Shown in pieces: positions 1 to 7,133 of a stretch of DNA of 64,000 nt. The stretch comes from Sulfitobacter sp. (GTDB lineage Bacteria; Pseudomonadota; Alphaproteobacteria; Rhodobacterales; Rhodobacteraceae), in assembly GCA_029252045.1 (NCBI GenBank), contig JAQXCD010000022.1, positions 62,001 to 126,000 of the forward strand. Direction: 5' to 3'. Both the position numbers and the translations under genes were made by a program. Numbering within the stretch: the stretch's first letter is position 1; every line of letters begins with the position of its first letter. Under the pieces are notes generated by a model. That model saw nothing but the letters and a program-made list of their open reading frames with translations, was not told where the DNA came from and did not search any database.

Positions 1-1
1 G

Positions 2-1507
2 CGCGCCCAGATTTCGCGCAGCGGTGCTTTCGCGATCACCGAAGGTCTGATCTATGAGGAACACCGCCATCTGATCAGCTCGTCGACACGGTTCTGGGAT
101 ACCTCGGGGTTTAGCCTTTCGGTGGGCCCGACGGGGGCCGAGATCGACTTTTCCTCGCTTGCCACATTGATCGGCGGCGGGATTACGTTCGACACTTTTG
201 TATCGGGCGGGGATTCTGCCTCCGACGGCGAAGTGTTCGAGGTCTTCTCGGATAAAGAGCAGGCGCGTAACAGTCTCTTCACCAAGTCCGAAGTTGATCC
301 GCTGCGGATGAGTATCATCTTCGACGAGAATATCTCTGGTCTCGCGGTTGGGGCTGCCGTTGAGTTGAGCGGCTTCCGTATTGGCTCGGTTGAGAGCCTG
401 TCGGGGATTGTGGACTTTAACCAGTTCGGTGACAGCCGTGTGCGCCTGAATGTGATCGTTTCGATCCAGCCCTCGCGCCTTGGATTGCCCGGCGAAGCAA
501 CGGCTGCCGCTGCTTTGGGTCTCCTGCGTGACCGTGTGACAAGCGGGCTGCGGGCACGGCTGGCTTCGGCCAGCCTGTTGACGGGTGGATTGAAAATTCA
601 ACTGGTGGAAGTGGAAGGCGCAACAGCTGACCAAATGCTTATTTCCAAGGTTGATCTGCCGATCATGCCAACAACAAAGAGCGAAACTTCGGATGCTGCG
701 GCAACTGTTGAAGGCGTGTTTACGCGGATCAACAACCTGCCCATCGAAGAGCTGCTTAACAGCGCGATCAATGTGATGAATTCTGCTGAAGTGTTGATGT
801 CAAACGGTGATCTGCAGAAAGTCCCTGGTAATGTGAGCACGCTGCTGAGTGATATTTCCGGCATTGTGACATCTGAGGATGTGAAGAACATTCCGGTCGC
901 TTTGAACGCGACGCTGGTGCGTGTAGAAGGGCTGGTCGCAGAGCTGGAGAAGCAGCGCATCGCTGAGACATTGGGCAAGACGCTTTCCTCCGCTGCGGAA
1001 GCGGCTGACGCTGTGACCTCATCGGCTGCGGGTGTGCCCGAGCTGATTGCGAACATCCAGACTGTGGCCGAGAAAGCCGCATCGCTGGAGTTTGATACGC
1101 TTATTCAGGAGCTGACATCCCTCACTTCCTCTGCCGAGGCGTTGATCAGCAGTCCTGAGACAGCACAGCTGCCCGTGGCGCTGTCCGGTGCTTTGGACCA
1201 GCTGAATGCAACGCTGAAAGAGCTGCGCGAAGGCGGGGCGGTGCAGAACGTAAACCAGACACTGGCGTCTGCGCGTAATGCGGCGGATAGCATCGCGGTT
1301 TCTGCCCGTGATCTGCCGCAAGTCATCGACCGTCTGAACACCCTGTTTGTGCAAGCTGGCCAAACAATCGAAGGCTACAACAAGGGCGACCAGTTGAGCC
1401 GTGCTGCGGAATCCGCGTTGCGCGATATTCAACAAGCCGCCGGCGCGCTGGAAAAACTGGCGCGTACCATCGAACGCAATCCGAATTCTCTGCTGCTAGG
1501 AAGATAA
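2..1507 (+). CDS. pqiB: PqiB/MlaD-family MCE protein (5' truncated by window edge)
   Basis: The reading frame is open from base 2, so the true start lies upstream; 501 residues are visible. Family knowledge: PqiB proteins are inner-membrane-anchored periplasmic MCE proteins thought to carry lipid between the two membranes. The visible part has a glycine-rich MCE-type segment (GLAVGAAVELSGFRIGSV, about residues 113-130) and then about 260 residues of Ala/Leu/Ser-rich helix, matching the helical needle of PqiB. The motif SVGPTGAEIDFSSLATLI near the N-terminal edge is also typical of PqiB linkers. A PqiC-like lipoprotein starts 1 bp after the stop, which supports the assignment. An internal ATG at 122 is only a coincidental in-frame methionine, because similarity continues upstream of it. 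Confidence 0.85.
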   Translation, partial: RAQISRSGAFAITEGLIYEEHRHLISSSTRFWDTSGFSLSVGPTGAEIDFSSLATLIGGGITFDTFVSGGDSASDGEVFEVFSDKEQARNSLFTKSEVDPLRMSIIFDENISGLAVGAAVELSGFRIGSVESLSGIVDFNQFGDSRVRLNVIVSIQPSRLGLPGEATAAAALGLLRDRVTSGLRARLASASLLTGGLKIQLVEVEGATADQMLISKVDLPIMPTTKSETSDAAATVEGVFTRINNLPIEELLNSAINVMNSAEVLMSNGDLQKVPGNVSTLLSDISGIVTSEDVKNIPVALNATLVRVEGLVAELEKQRIAETLGKTLSSAAEAADAVTSSAAGVPELIANIQTVAEKAASLEFDTLIQELTSLTSSAEALISSPETAQLPVALSGALDQLNATLKELREGGAVQNVNQTLASARNAADSIAVSARDLPQVIDRLNTLFVQAGQTIEGYNKGDQLSRAAESALRDIQQAAGALEKLARTIERNPNSLLLGR

Positions 1508-1508
1508 C

Positions 1509-2066
1509 ATGACCTTTATGAAACCTCTTGCTACCGCGGCCGCGCTGGCGTTTTTGACCGCTTGCGGCGCGCCTGACAGCATTGCTGTCCAGACGCCCGC
1601 AATTACCGAAACCGTGCGCATCGGCTTTTCCTCTGTCGAGGTAAAGGATGTCTCGCTGCCCAGCTATGCGGCAGCGGATGAAGTTGCACAGCAGGCGCCC
1701 GACGGGACTATGGTGACCTCCAAGGTTTTGTGGGCTGATGCGCCCGAGCGCGCCATCGGACTTGAGCTGAGCCGAAACCTTGCGCGCCTGACCAAGCGCC
1801 GCATCGCGTCCGAGCCTTGGCCGTTCGAGGAAGATGCCGCTGCATCTCTTGATGTGCGCTTTGCCGATCTGGTTGCGGGAACTGACGGTGTGTTCCGTGC
1901 CACAGGCCAGTATTTTGTAGGCGTTTATGAGGGCCGCGAGCGGTCCGGCCAGTTCGAGTTGAGCGTGGCCTATGATCCCGACGGTGGGCCGGGTGCAATT
2001 GCACGGGCGCGCGGTCAAATCGTTCTGGATCTGGCAAAATTCATCGCCCGCGAGGGGTTGCGCTAA
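1509..2066 (+). CDS. pqiC: PqiC-like outer-membrane lipoprotein (ABC-type transport auxiliary)
   Basis: The 185-residue product has a lipoprotein signal with lipobox LTAC (Cys19), followed by a mature domain of mixed strands ending in a helix (IVLDLAKFIAREGLR). This fits the PqiC/YmbA auxiliary lipoprotein family, which anchors the PqiB tube to the outer membrane. It begins 1 bp downstream of the PqiB-type gene, so the two are almost certainly cotranscribed and translationally linked. Family assignment rests on length, lipobox and context more than on a strong signature motif. Confidence 0.75.
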   Translation: MTFMKPLATAAALAFLTACGAPDSIAVQTPAITETVRIGFSSVEVKDVSLPSYAAADEVAQQAPDGTMVTSKVLWADAPERAIGLELSRNLARLTKRRIASEPWPFEEDAAASLDVRFADLVAGTDGVFRATGQYFVGVYEGRERSGQFELSVAYDPDGGPGAIARARGQIVLDLAKFIAREGLR

Positions 2067-2111
2067 GGCGCACCCTTGCGCGGCGGGCCCTAGCCCCCTA
2101 CATCGCTAAAC

Positions 2112-2600
2112 ATGGCACAGGTAAAATCATCATCCAAATCGGACCCGAACTATAAGGTCATCGCTGAAAACCGTCGCGCACGGTTTGATTACGCTATCGA
2201 GGATGACGTGGAATGTGGCATTATACTGGAAGGTTCCGAGGTCAAAAGCCTGCGGATGGGTGGCTCCAACATCGCGGAGAGTTACGCCGCGGTGGAGGAT
2301 GGCGAGTTGTGGTTGGTGAACAGCTATATCGCGCCCTACAAACAGGCCAAGACCTTTGGCCATGAAGAGCGCCGCCGCCGCAAGTTGTTGGTATCGCGCA
2401 AGCAACTGGCCAACATGTGGAACGAGACCCAGCGCAAAGGCATGACGCTGGTGCCGATGGTGATGTATTTCAATCACCGCGGTATGGCCAAAATCAAGAT
2501 CGGCATCGCCAAGGGCAAAAAGCTGCACGACAAGCGTGAAGACGCAGCCAAGCGCGATTGGTCGCGCCAGAAGTCCCGTTTGCTCAAGGATCATGGCTGA
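2112..2600 (+). CDS. smpB: SsrA-binding protein SmpB
   Basis: SmpB binds tmRNA and delivers it to stalled ribosomes for trans-translation. The 162-residue protein has the family hallmarks: [20 protein letters not shown] at the N-terminus, GSEVKSLR, the central [21 protein letters not shown] stretch, [19 protein letters not shown], and a basic C-terminal tail that enters the mRNA channel. The length is usual for alphaproteobacteria. It stands alone between the pqi genes and a small membrane-protein gene. Confidence 0.97.
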   Translation: MAQVKSSSKSDPNYKVIAENRRARFDYAIEDDVECGIILEGSEVKSLRMGGSNIAESYAAVEDGELWLVNSYIAPYKQAKTFGHEERRRRKLLVSRKQLANMWNETQRKGMTLVPMVMYFNHRGMAKIKIGIAKGKKLHDKREDAAKRDWSRQKSRLLKDHG

Positions 2601-2717
2601 GCGACCCGCCAGACTAATTCCCCGTTAACCAATATCAGTAATGCTCTAAGCTGCTTCCAATCTCGGACAGTCGCGCCGGGGAGGTAATTGTACATTGTGC
2701 GGCGTAAGGAACGAAAT

Positions 2718-2990
2718 ATGGAACTTATTATTGGTCTTCTGTCGGGTGCATTGGGCGGTAACGTTGCGGGCAAAGCCATTGGTGGCATTAATCAAGGTAC
2801 GCTAATTAACTCGCTCGCGGGTGTTGTCGGCGGCGGTCTAGGCGGTACGATCCTTGGCATGGTAACGGGTGCAGGTGCTGCGACAGGCGGTATGGATATC
2901 AGCTCTATCATCAGCCAAATCGCTGGTGGCGGTGTCGGCGGTGGTGTTGTGTTGGCTATTGTCAGCATGATCCGCAACAAAATGAGCTAA
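2718..2990 (+). CDS. small glycine-rich membrane protein, unknown function
   Basis: I chose the ATG at 2718 because AAGGAACG lies just upstream (2706-2713); a longer frame from 2688 lacks such a site. The 90-residue product starts MELIIGLLSGALGGNVAGKA and is almost entirely Gly, Ala, Ile, Leu and Val with repeated GG and GGG steps. It ends in a short basic tail (MIRNKMS). It looks like two or three closely packed glycine-zipper transmembrane helices. I recognise similar short roseobacter proteins but no assigned function. It stands alone, with about 90 bp on each side. Confidence 0.7.
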   Translation: MELIIGLLSGALGGNVAGKAIGGINQGTLINSLAGVVGGGLGGTILGMVTGAGAATGGMDISSIISQIAGGGVGGGVVLAIVSMIRNKMS

Positions 2991-3084
2991 TCAGCGATCA
3001 GAGCGGGCAGCATTGGCTGCCTGCTCTTGCCAGACAAGCCCCGTACAGCTAGGCAAAAAGAAACTTTTGTCGAGGGCACACAAT

Positions 3085-3939
3085 ATGGCTGACGATCCCA
3101 AAACACTGGTCTCAACCGAATGGTTGGCGAAACATATCAAGGATCCGGATTTACGGATTCTTGACGGCTCGTGGTATTTGCCCGCTGATGCGCGTGATCC
3201 CAAGGCCGAGTATGATGCGGCCCATATCCCCGGCGCGCGGTTCTTTGACATTGATGAAATCTCGGACGCGCGGTCCAGCTTGCCTCACATGGCGCCGCCG
3301 GTAGAGAAATTCATGTCGCGCATGCGGGCGATGGGTGTCGGCGATGGCCACCAGATCGTTGTCTATGACGGGGCGGGTATCATGTCGGCGCCGCGCGTGT
3401 GGTGGCTGTTCAAGCTGATGGGGCAGGAGAATGTTGCCGTGTTGGACGGTGGCTTGCCCAAGTGGCTGGCCGAGGGGCGTTCGACCGAAGATATGCCGCC
3501 CATCCCGCGTGACCGTCACATGACTGTGCGCTTTCAGAACCATCTGCTGCGTGATGTTACACAAGTCGCCCATGCCTCCAAACTGGGTGCGCCGCAAATT
3601 GTAGACGCCCGCGCCGCCGCGCGTTTCCGGGGCGAGGCCCCAGAACCGCGTGAAGGTCTGCGCGCAGGCCACATCCCCAAATCGCGCAATGTGCCCTTTG
3701 GCACGCTGTTGAACGCTGACCAGACGATGAAAACAACAGAGGAGACGCGCGCGATTTTCGAGGCTGCCGGCGTCGATCTGAAGTTGCCTGTCATAACGTC
3801 CTGCGGGTCCGGTGTGACCGCTGCCGTGCTGGCGTTAGCGTTGGAGAGAATGGGGCATCACGAGTGGGCCCTTTATGATGGATCATGGTCAGAATGGGGG
3901 ATGTTCCCCACTGTACCAATCGCGACCGGAGAAGCGTAA
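3085..3939 (+). CDS. sseA: 3-mercaptopyruvate sulfurtransferase (two-rhodanese-domain)
   Basis: The enzyme transfers sulfur from 3-mercaptopyruvate to thiol acceptors or cyanide. The 284-residue protein begins MADDPKTLVSTEWLAKHIKD, carries a rhodanese domain in each half, and has the active-site loop CGSGVTA with catalytic Cys240 and the tail DGSWSEWG, all typical of SseA. The start was placed at 3085 rather than the earlier in-frame 3013, because the extra 24 residues do not resemble the family. Its stop overlaps the next gene's ATG by one base (TAATG), so the pair is translationally coupled. Confidence 0.93.
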   Translation: MADDPKTLVSTEWLAKHIKDPDLRILDGSWYLPADARDPKAEYDAAHIPGARFFDIDEISDARSSLPHMAPPVEKFMSRMRAMGVGDGHQIVVYDGAGIMSAPRVWWLFKLMGQENVAVLDGGLPKWLAEGRSTEDMPPIPRDRHMTVRFQNHLLRDVTQVAHASKLGAPQIVDARAAARFRGEAPEPREGLRAGHIPKSRNVPFGTLLNADQTMKTTEETRAIFEAAGVDLKLPVITSCGSGVTAAVLALALERMGHHEWALYDGSWSEWGMFPTVPIATGEA

Positions 3940-5123
3940 TGTTCGAGACTCTCAAGCAGCAACCAGCGGATAAAATTCTGGCCTTGGTCCAGATGTACCG
4001 CGATGATCCCCGTGACAATAAGGTGGACCTTGGCGTGGGGGTCTACAAAGACGCCACAGGCCTGACGCCGGTGATGCGTGCCGTCAAAGCCGCCGAGTTG
4101 AAGCTGTGGGAAACGCAGGACACCAAAGTGTATACCGGCCTTGCCGGTGATCCCGCCTTTGGCGATGCGATGGTTGAGCTGTTGTTGGGCGATATCGTGC
4201 CGCGCGCCAATGTGGCCGCTGCCGCGACCCCCGGCGGTACCGGTGCCTGCCGTCAGGCGTTTGAGCTGATCCAGATGGCGCGCCCCGATGCGCGGGTGTT
4301 TGTTTCCAACCCGACATGGCCGAACCATCTTTCGATGATGGCCTATCTGGGGATCGAAGCGGTCCCTTACCGCTATTTCGATGAAGAGTCGCGCGGCGTT
4401 GATTTCGACGGGCTGATAGCTGATCTGAAGACTGCTGAAAAGGGTGATGTGGTACTGCTGCACGGCTGCTGCCACAATCCGACAGGCGCAAACCTGAACA
4501 GCGCTGAATGGGATGAAGTGATCCGCGTTTTGCTGGCCACAGGTGCCACCCCGATGATCGACATTGCCTATCAGGGCTTTGGCGATGGCTTGGACGAAGA
4601 CGCGGCCGCCACGCGCAAGGTTGCCGCGGCTGTGCCGGAATGCATCATCGCGGCCAGTTGCTCCAAGAATTTTGGTATCTACCGCGAGCGGACAGGTCTG
4701 TTGATGGTGGTTAGTGCTGACAGTGGTGCACAAGCGTTGAACCAAGGCACATTGGCCTACCTGAACCGTCAGAACTTCAGCTTCCCGCCTGACCATGGCG
4801 CGCGGTTGGTGACCATGATCCTCAAGGATGCCGAGTTGCGTGCCGACTGGAAGGCAGAGCTGGAAGAGGTCCGCCTTTCAATGCTGGGTCTGCGGAGCCA
4901 GTTGGCGGCAGAGTTGCAGCGCCTCTCGGGGTCCGACCGCTTCGGGTTCTTGGCACAGCACCGCGGCATGTTTTCGCGTCTGGGCACCTCGCCCGAGATG
5001 GTCGAGAAGCTGCGGGCAGAGCACGGGATTTACATGGTGGGGGACAGCCGGATGAACATCGCGGGCTTGAACGCACAGACCGTTCCGATCCTTGCCAAGG
5101 CGATTATCGACGCAGGTATCTAA
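3939..5123 (+). CDS. tyrB: aromatic-amino-acid / aspartate aminotransferase (class I)
   Basis: This PLP-dependent transaminase of fold type I interconverts amino acids and 2-oxo acids. The 394-residue protein begins MFETLKQQPADKILALVQMY, with VDLGVGVYKD, CCHNPTG and SCSKNFGIYRERTG, in which Lys243 is the expected Schiff-base lysine. The arginine that follows (YRERTG) fits the Iα subgroup (TyrB/AspC). The specific substrate cannot be read from sequence: roseobacter homologues are usually annotated aromatic aminotransferase. It is coupled to sseA by a one-base overlap and followed by a strong terminator. Confidence 0.88.
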   Translation: MFETLKQQPADKILALVQMYRDDPRDNKVDLGVGVYKDATGLTPVMRAVKAAELKLWETQDTKVYTGLAGDPAFGDAMVELLLGDIVPRANVAAAATPGGTGACRQAFELIQMARPDARVFVSNPTWPNHLSMMAYLGIEAVPYRYFDEESRGVDFDGLIADLKTAEKGDVVLLHGCCHNPTGANLNSAEWDEVIRVLLATGATPMIDIAYQGFGDGLDEDAAATRKVAAAVPECIIAASCSKNFGIYRERTGLLMVVSADSGAQALNQGTLAYLNRQNFSFPPDHGARLVTMILKDAELRADWKAELEEVRLSMLGLRSQLAAELQRLSGSDRFGFLAQHRGMFSRLGTSPEMVEKLRAEHGIYMVGDSRMNIAGLNAQTVPILAKAIIDAGI

Positions 5124-5146
5124 CCTGCTGACAAGCGCGTAAAGGA

Positions 5147-5181
5147 AAGGCCCCGCATCCTGTGATGCGGGGCCTTTTTTA
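5147..5181 (+). terminator. rho-independent terminator after the aminotransferase
   Basis: A perfect 11-bp GC-rich stem (GGCCCCGCATC at 5149-5159, GATGCGGGGCC at 5164-5174) with a 4-nt loop is followed by six T residues. It sits between convergent genes and could also help end the minus-strand amtB transcript. Confidence 0.9.
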
Positions 5182-5200
5182 GTTTGATCGTGACGCTGAA

Positions 5201-6523
5201 TTAGCCGCGCTTGAACTCGGGGTAGGCTTCCATGCCCAGTTCGGCCATGTCGAGCCCCATAATCTCGGCTTCTTCCGATACGCGGATGCCTATGGTTGCT
5301 TTCAGGATGAACCAGACCACACCGGAGGCCACGAAGGTAAAGACACCGACAACAAGGATTGCATAGAGCTGTGTGCCAAGGGATGCATCGCCATTGGTTA
5401 AGACAACTGCAATGGTACCCCAGATGCCTGCACAAAGGTGCACAGGGATCGCGCCGACTACATCATCGATCTTCAGTTTGTCGAGGAAGGGAATCGCGAA
5501 GACTACGATCACGCCGCCGACCATGCCGATCAGTGTAGCCATGCCAACTGTTGGTGCCAGAGGCTCGGCTGTGATGGACACAAGGCCCGCCAGTGCGCCG
5601 TTGAGGATCATGGTGAGGTCAGCCTTCTTGAACAGCAGCTGAGTCAAGATCAGCGCAGCGATGGAGCCACCAGCAGCAGCAGCGTTGGTGTTCACGAAGA
5701 TGCGCGAGATGTCAGCTACGTTGCCGGATGTGTCCATGTACAGCTGCGAGCCGCCGTTGAAGCCGAACCAACCCAGCCACAGGATGAACATACCTAAAGT
5801 CGCCAGCGCAAGGTTGGAGCCCGGCATCGGGTTTACACGACCGTCTTTGTATTTTCCGATACGAGGCCCAAGGATCAGTGCGCCTGCAAGGGCTGCCCAG
5901 CCACCAACCGAGTGTACTACAGTGGAGCCCGCGAAGTCCTGAAAGCCCATTGCGTCAAGGAAGCCGCCGCCCCATTTCCACGATGCCTGAATAGGATAGA
6001 TCAGGCCGGTCAGGATGATGACGAAAACAAGGAAGGGCCACAGTTTGATCCGCTCTGCCAGTGCGCCCGAGACAATGGATGCAGTCGCCGCACAGAACAT
6101 CAACTGGAAAAAGAAGTCGGACCCGACCGAAGCATATGTCAGATCCGGCTCTGCGCCTTCAAGGCCGACCGGCTCAAGCCCTGTCATGCTGAATGCGCCG
6201 AGAATGCCGTTAATGGTCCAGCCATCGCCGGGGTACATCAGGTTATAGCCAATGGCGAAATAGGCGATTGTCCCAAGCGAAAACAGCGCCACGTTTTTGG
6301 TCAGCTGCATGGTCACGTTCTTGCCGCGCACCAGACCGGCCTCCAGCATGGCAAAGCCTGCCGCCATGAAGAAGACCAAAAAGCCCGCAACGAGGAACAT
6401 GAAGGTGTTAAAGATAAAGCCGATGTCGGCCATTGTGGGGGTGGCTTCGGCGTCTTGCGCCAATGCGAGCGTCGGCAGCAGGGCAACGGCTGCGGCGACT
6501 GGAATGAGAGATTTAATATTCAT
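5201..6523 (-). CDS. amtB: ammonium transporter Amt
   Basis: This inner-membrane channel takes up ammonium. The 440-residue product has a signal peptide (to about LPTLALAQ), then about eleven hydrophobic segments. The two conserved pore histidines appear in VHSVGGWAALAG and IPVHLCAGIWG. Two adjacent ATG codons (6526 and 6523) could start it; AAGGA lies 4 and 7 nt before them, which favours 6523. It lies 15 bp downstream of glnK on the same strand, the classic glnK-amtB pair in which the PII protein docks on and closes the channel under nitrogen sufficiency. Confidence 0.95.
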   Translation of the reverse strand: MNIKSLIPVAAAVALLPTLALAQDAEATPTMADIGFIFNTFMFLVAGFLVFFMAAGFAMLEAGLVRGKNVTMQLTKNVALFSLGTIAYFAIGYNLMYPGDGWTINGILGAFSMTGLEPVGLEGAEPDLTYASVGSDFFFQLMFCAATASIVSGALAERIKLWPFLVFVIILTGLIYPIQASWKWGGGFLDAMGFQDFAGSTVVHSVGGWAALAGALILGPRIGKYKDGRVNPMPGSNLALATLGMFILWLGWFGFNGGSQLYMDTSGNVADISRIFVNTNAAAAGGSIAALILTQLLFKKADLTMILNGALAGLVSITAEPLAPTVGMATLIGMVGGVIVVFAIPFLDKLKIDDVVGAIPVHLCAGIWGTIAVVLTNGDASLGTQLYAILVVGVFTFVASGVVWFILKATIGIRVSEEAEIMGLDMAELGMEAYPEFKRG

Positions 6524-6538
6524 CATATCGTCCTTGAG

Positions 6539-6877
6539 TTAGAGTGCGTCTTCGCCGGTTTCACCAGTACGCACGCGCACTGCCTGCTCGACATCGAGCA
6601 CAAAGATCTTGCCGTCGCCGATTTTTCCGGTCTGGGCTGTCTTGCTGATCACTTCGACCATCTGGTCCGAAACGCTATCCGCGACGACCAGCTCCAGCTT
6701 GATTTTGGGTACGAAGTTCACAACGTATTCGGCACCCCGATAGATTTCTGTATGACCTGACTGCGCGCCAAATCCCTTGATTTCGGTAACCATCAGGCCG
6801 CGCACACCCGCGTTAGTCAGCGCTTCGCGGACTTCTTCGAGTTTGAACGGTTTGATCGTGGCAATGATGAGTTTCAC
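6539..6877 (-). CDS. glnK: nitrogen regulatory protein P-II (GlnK)
   Basis: The PII trimer senses ATP/ADP and 2-oxoglutarate and controls AmtB. I placed the start at a GTG (6877), which gives the standard 112 residues beginning (V)KLIIATIKPFKLEEVREAL. A TTG one codon upstream is possible, and GAGGGG lies just upstream of both. The T-loop reads KGFGAQSGHTEIYRGAEYVV, with Tyr51, the uridylylation site, intact. The signature GKIGDGKIFVLDVEQAVRVR is complete. It is first in a two-gene operon with amtB. Confidence 0.95.
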   Translation of the reverse strand: MKLIIATIKPFKLEEVREALTNAGVRGLMVTEIKGFGAQSGHTEIYRGAEYVVNFVPKIKLELVVADSVSDQMVEVISKTAQTGKIGDGKIFVLDVEQAVRVRTGETGEDAL

Positions 6878-6897
6878 CAAATTATCCCCTCTTTGTT

Positions 6898-6913
6898 TGC
6901 AGGAGTTCCTGCA
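6898..6913. promoter_or_regulatory. inverted repeat in the glnK leader
   Basis: A perfect 7-bp inverted repeat with a 2-nt centre (TGCAGGA-GT-TCCTGCA) lies about 20 bp upstream of the glnK start codon. Its TGCA ends resemble the outer bases of NtrC-type sites (TGCAC-N7-GTGCA). It is close enough to the gene that it could instead be a leader-RNA hairpin. I see no convincing sigma-54 promoter next to it. Confidence 0.4.
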
Positions 6914-7133
6914 TAATGCAGTTGCAGAAAACCGGATAAATCAGGCTAAAGGGAAGTAGGGGACCGGCTGCCCAAGGGATTTGACAGGTGCGGTTGCTTA
7001 TATTTTAGGCTATATGTTGGTTGTGATTAAAAAGTGGGCGTTAATATGAGAAGCCAGAGTGGATCAAGCGCTAAACAATCCGGTTGCGGCGGGCTATGGT
7101 GCTGCAAAACAATAGGCGAGCAGGCCCAGATAC

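Noticed and set aside
3873-4796. 307-codon minus-strand frame opposite the aminotransferase
   Set aside because: Antisense shadow; composition is not protein-like and no motif is seen.
6960-7133. Sigma-70 or sigma-54 promoter between glnK and the penicillin-binding protein
   Set aside because: A TTGACA is present near 6981 but no properly spaced -10 element follows, and no GG-N10-GC site was convincing.
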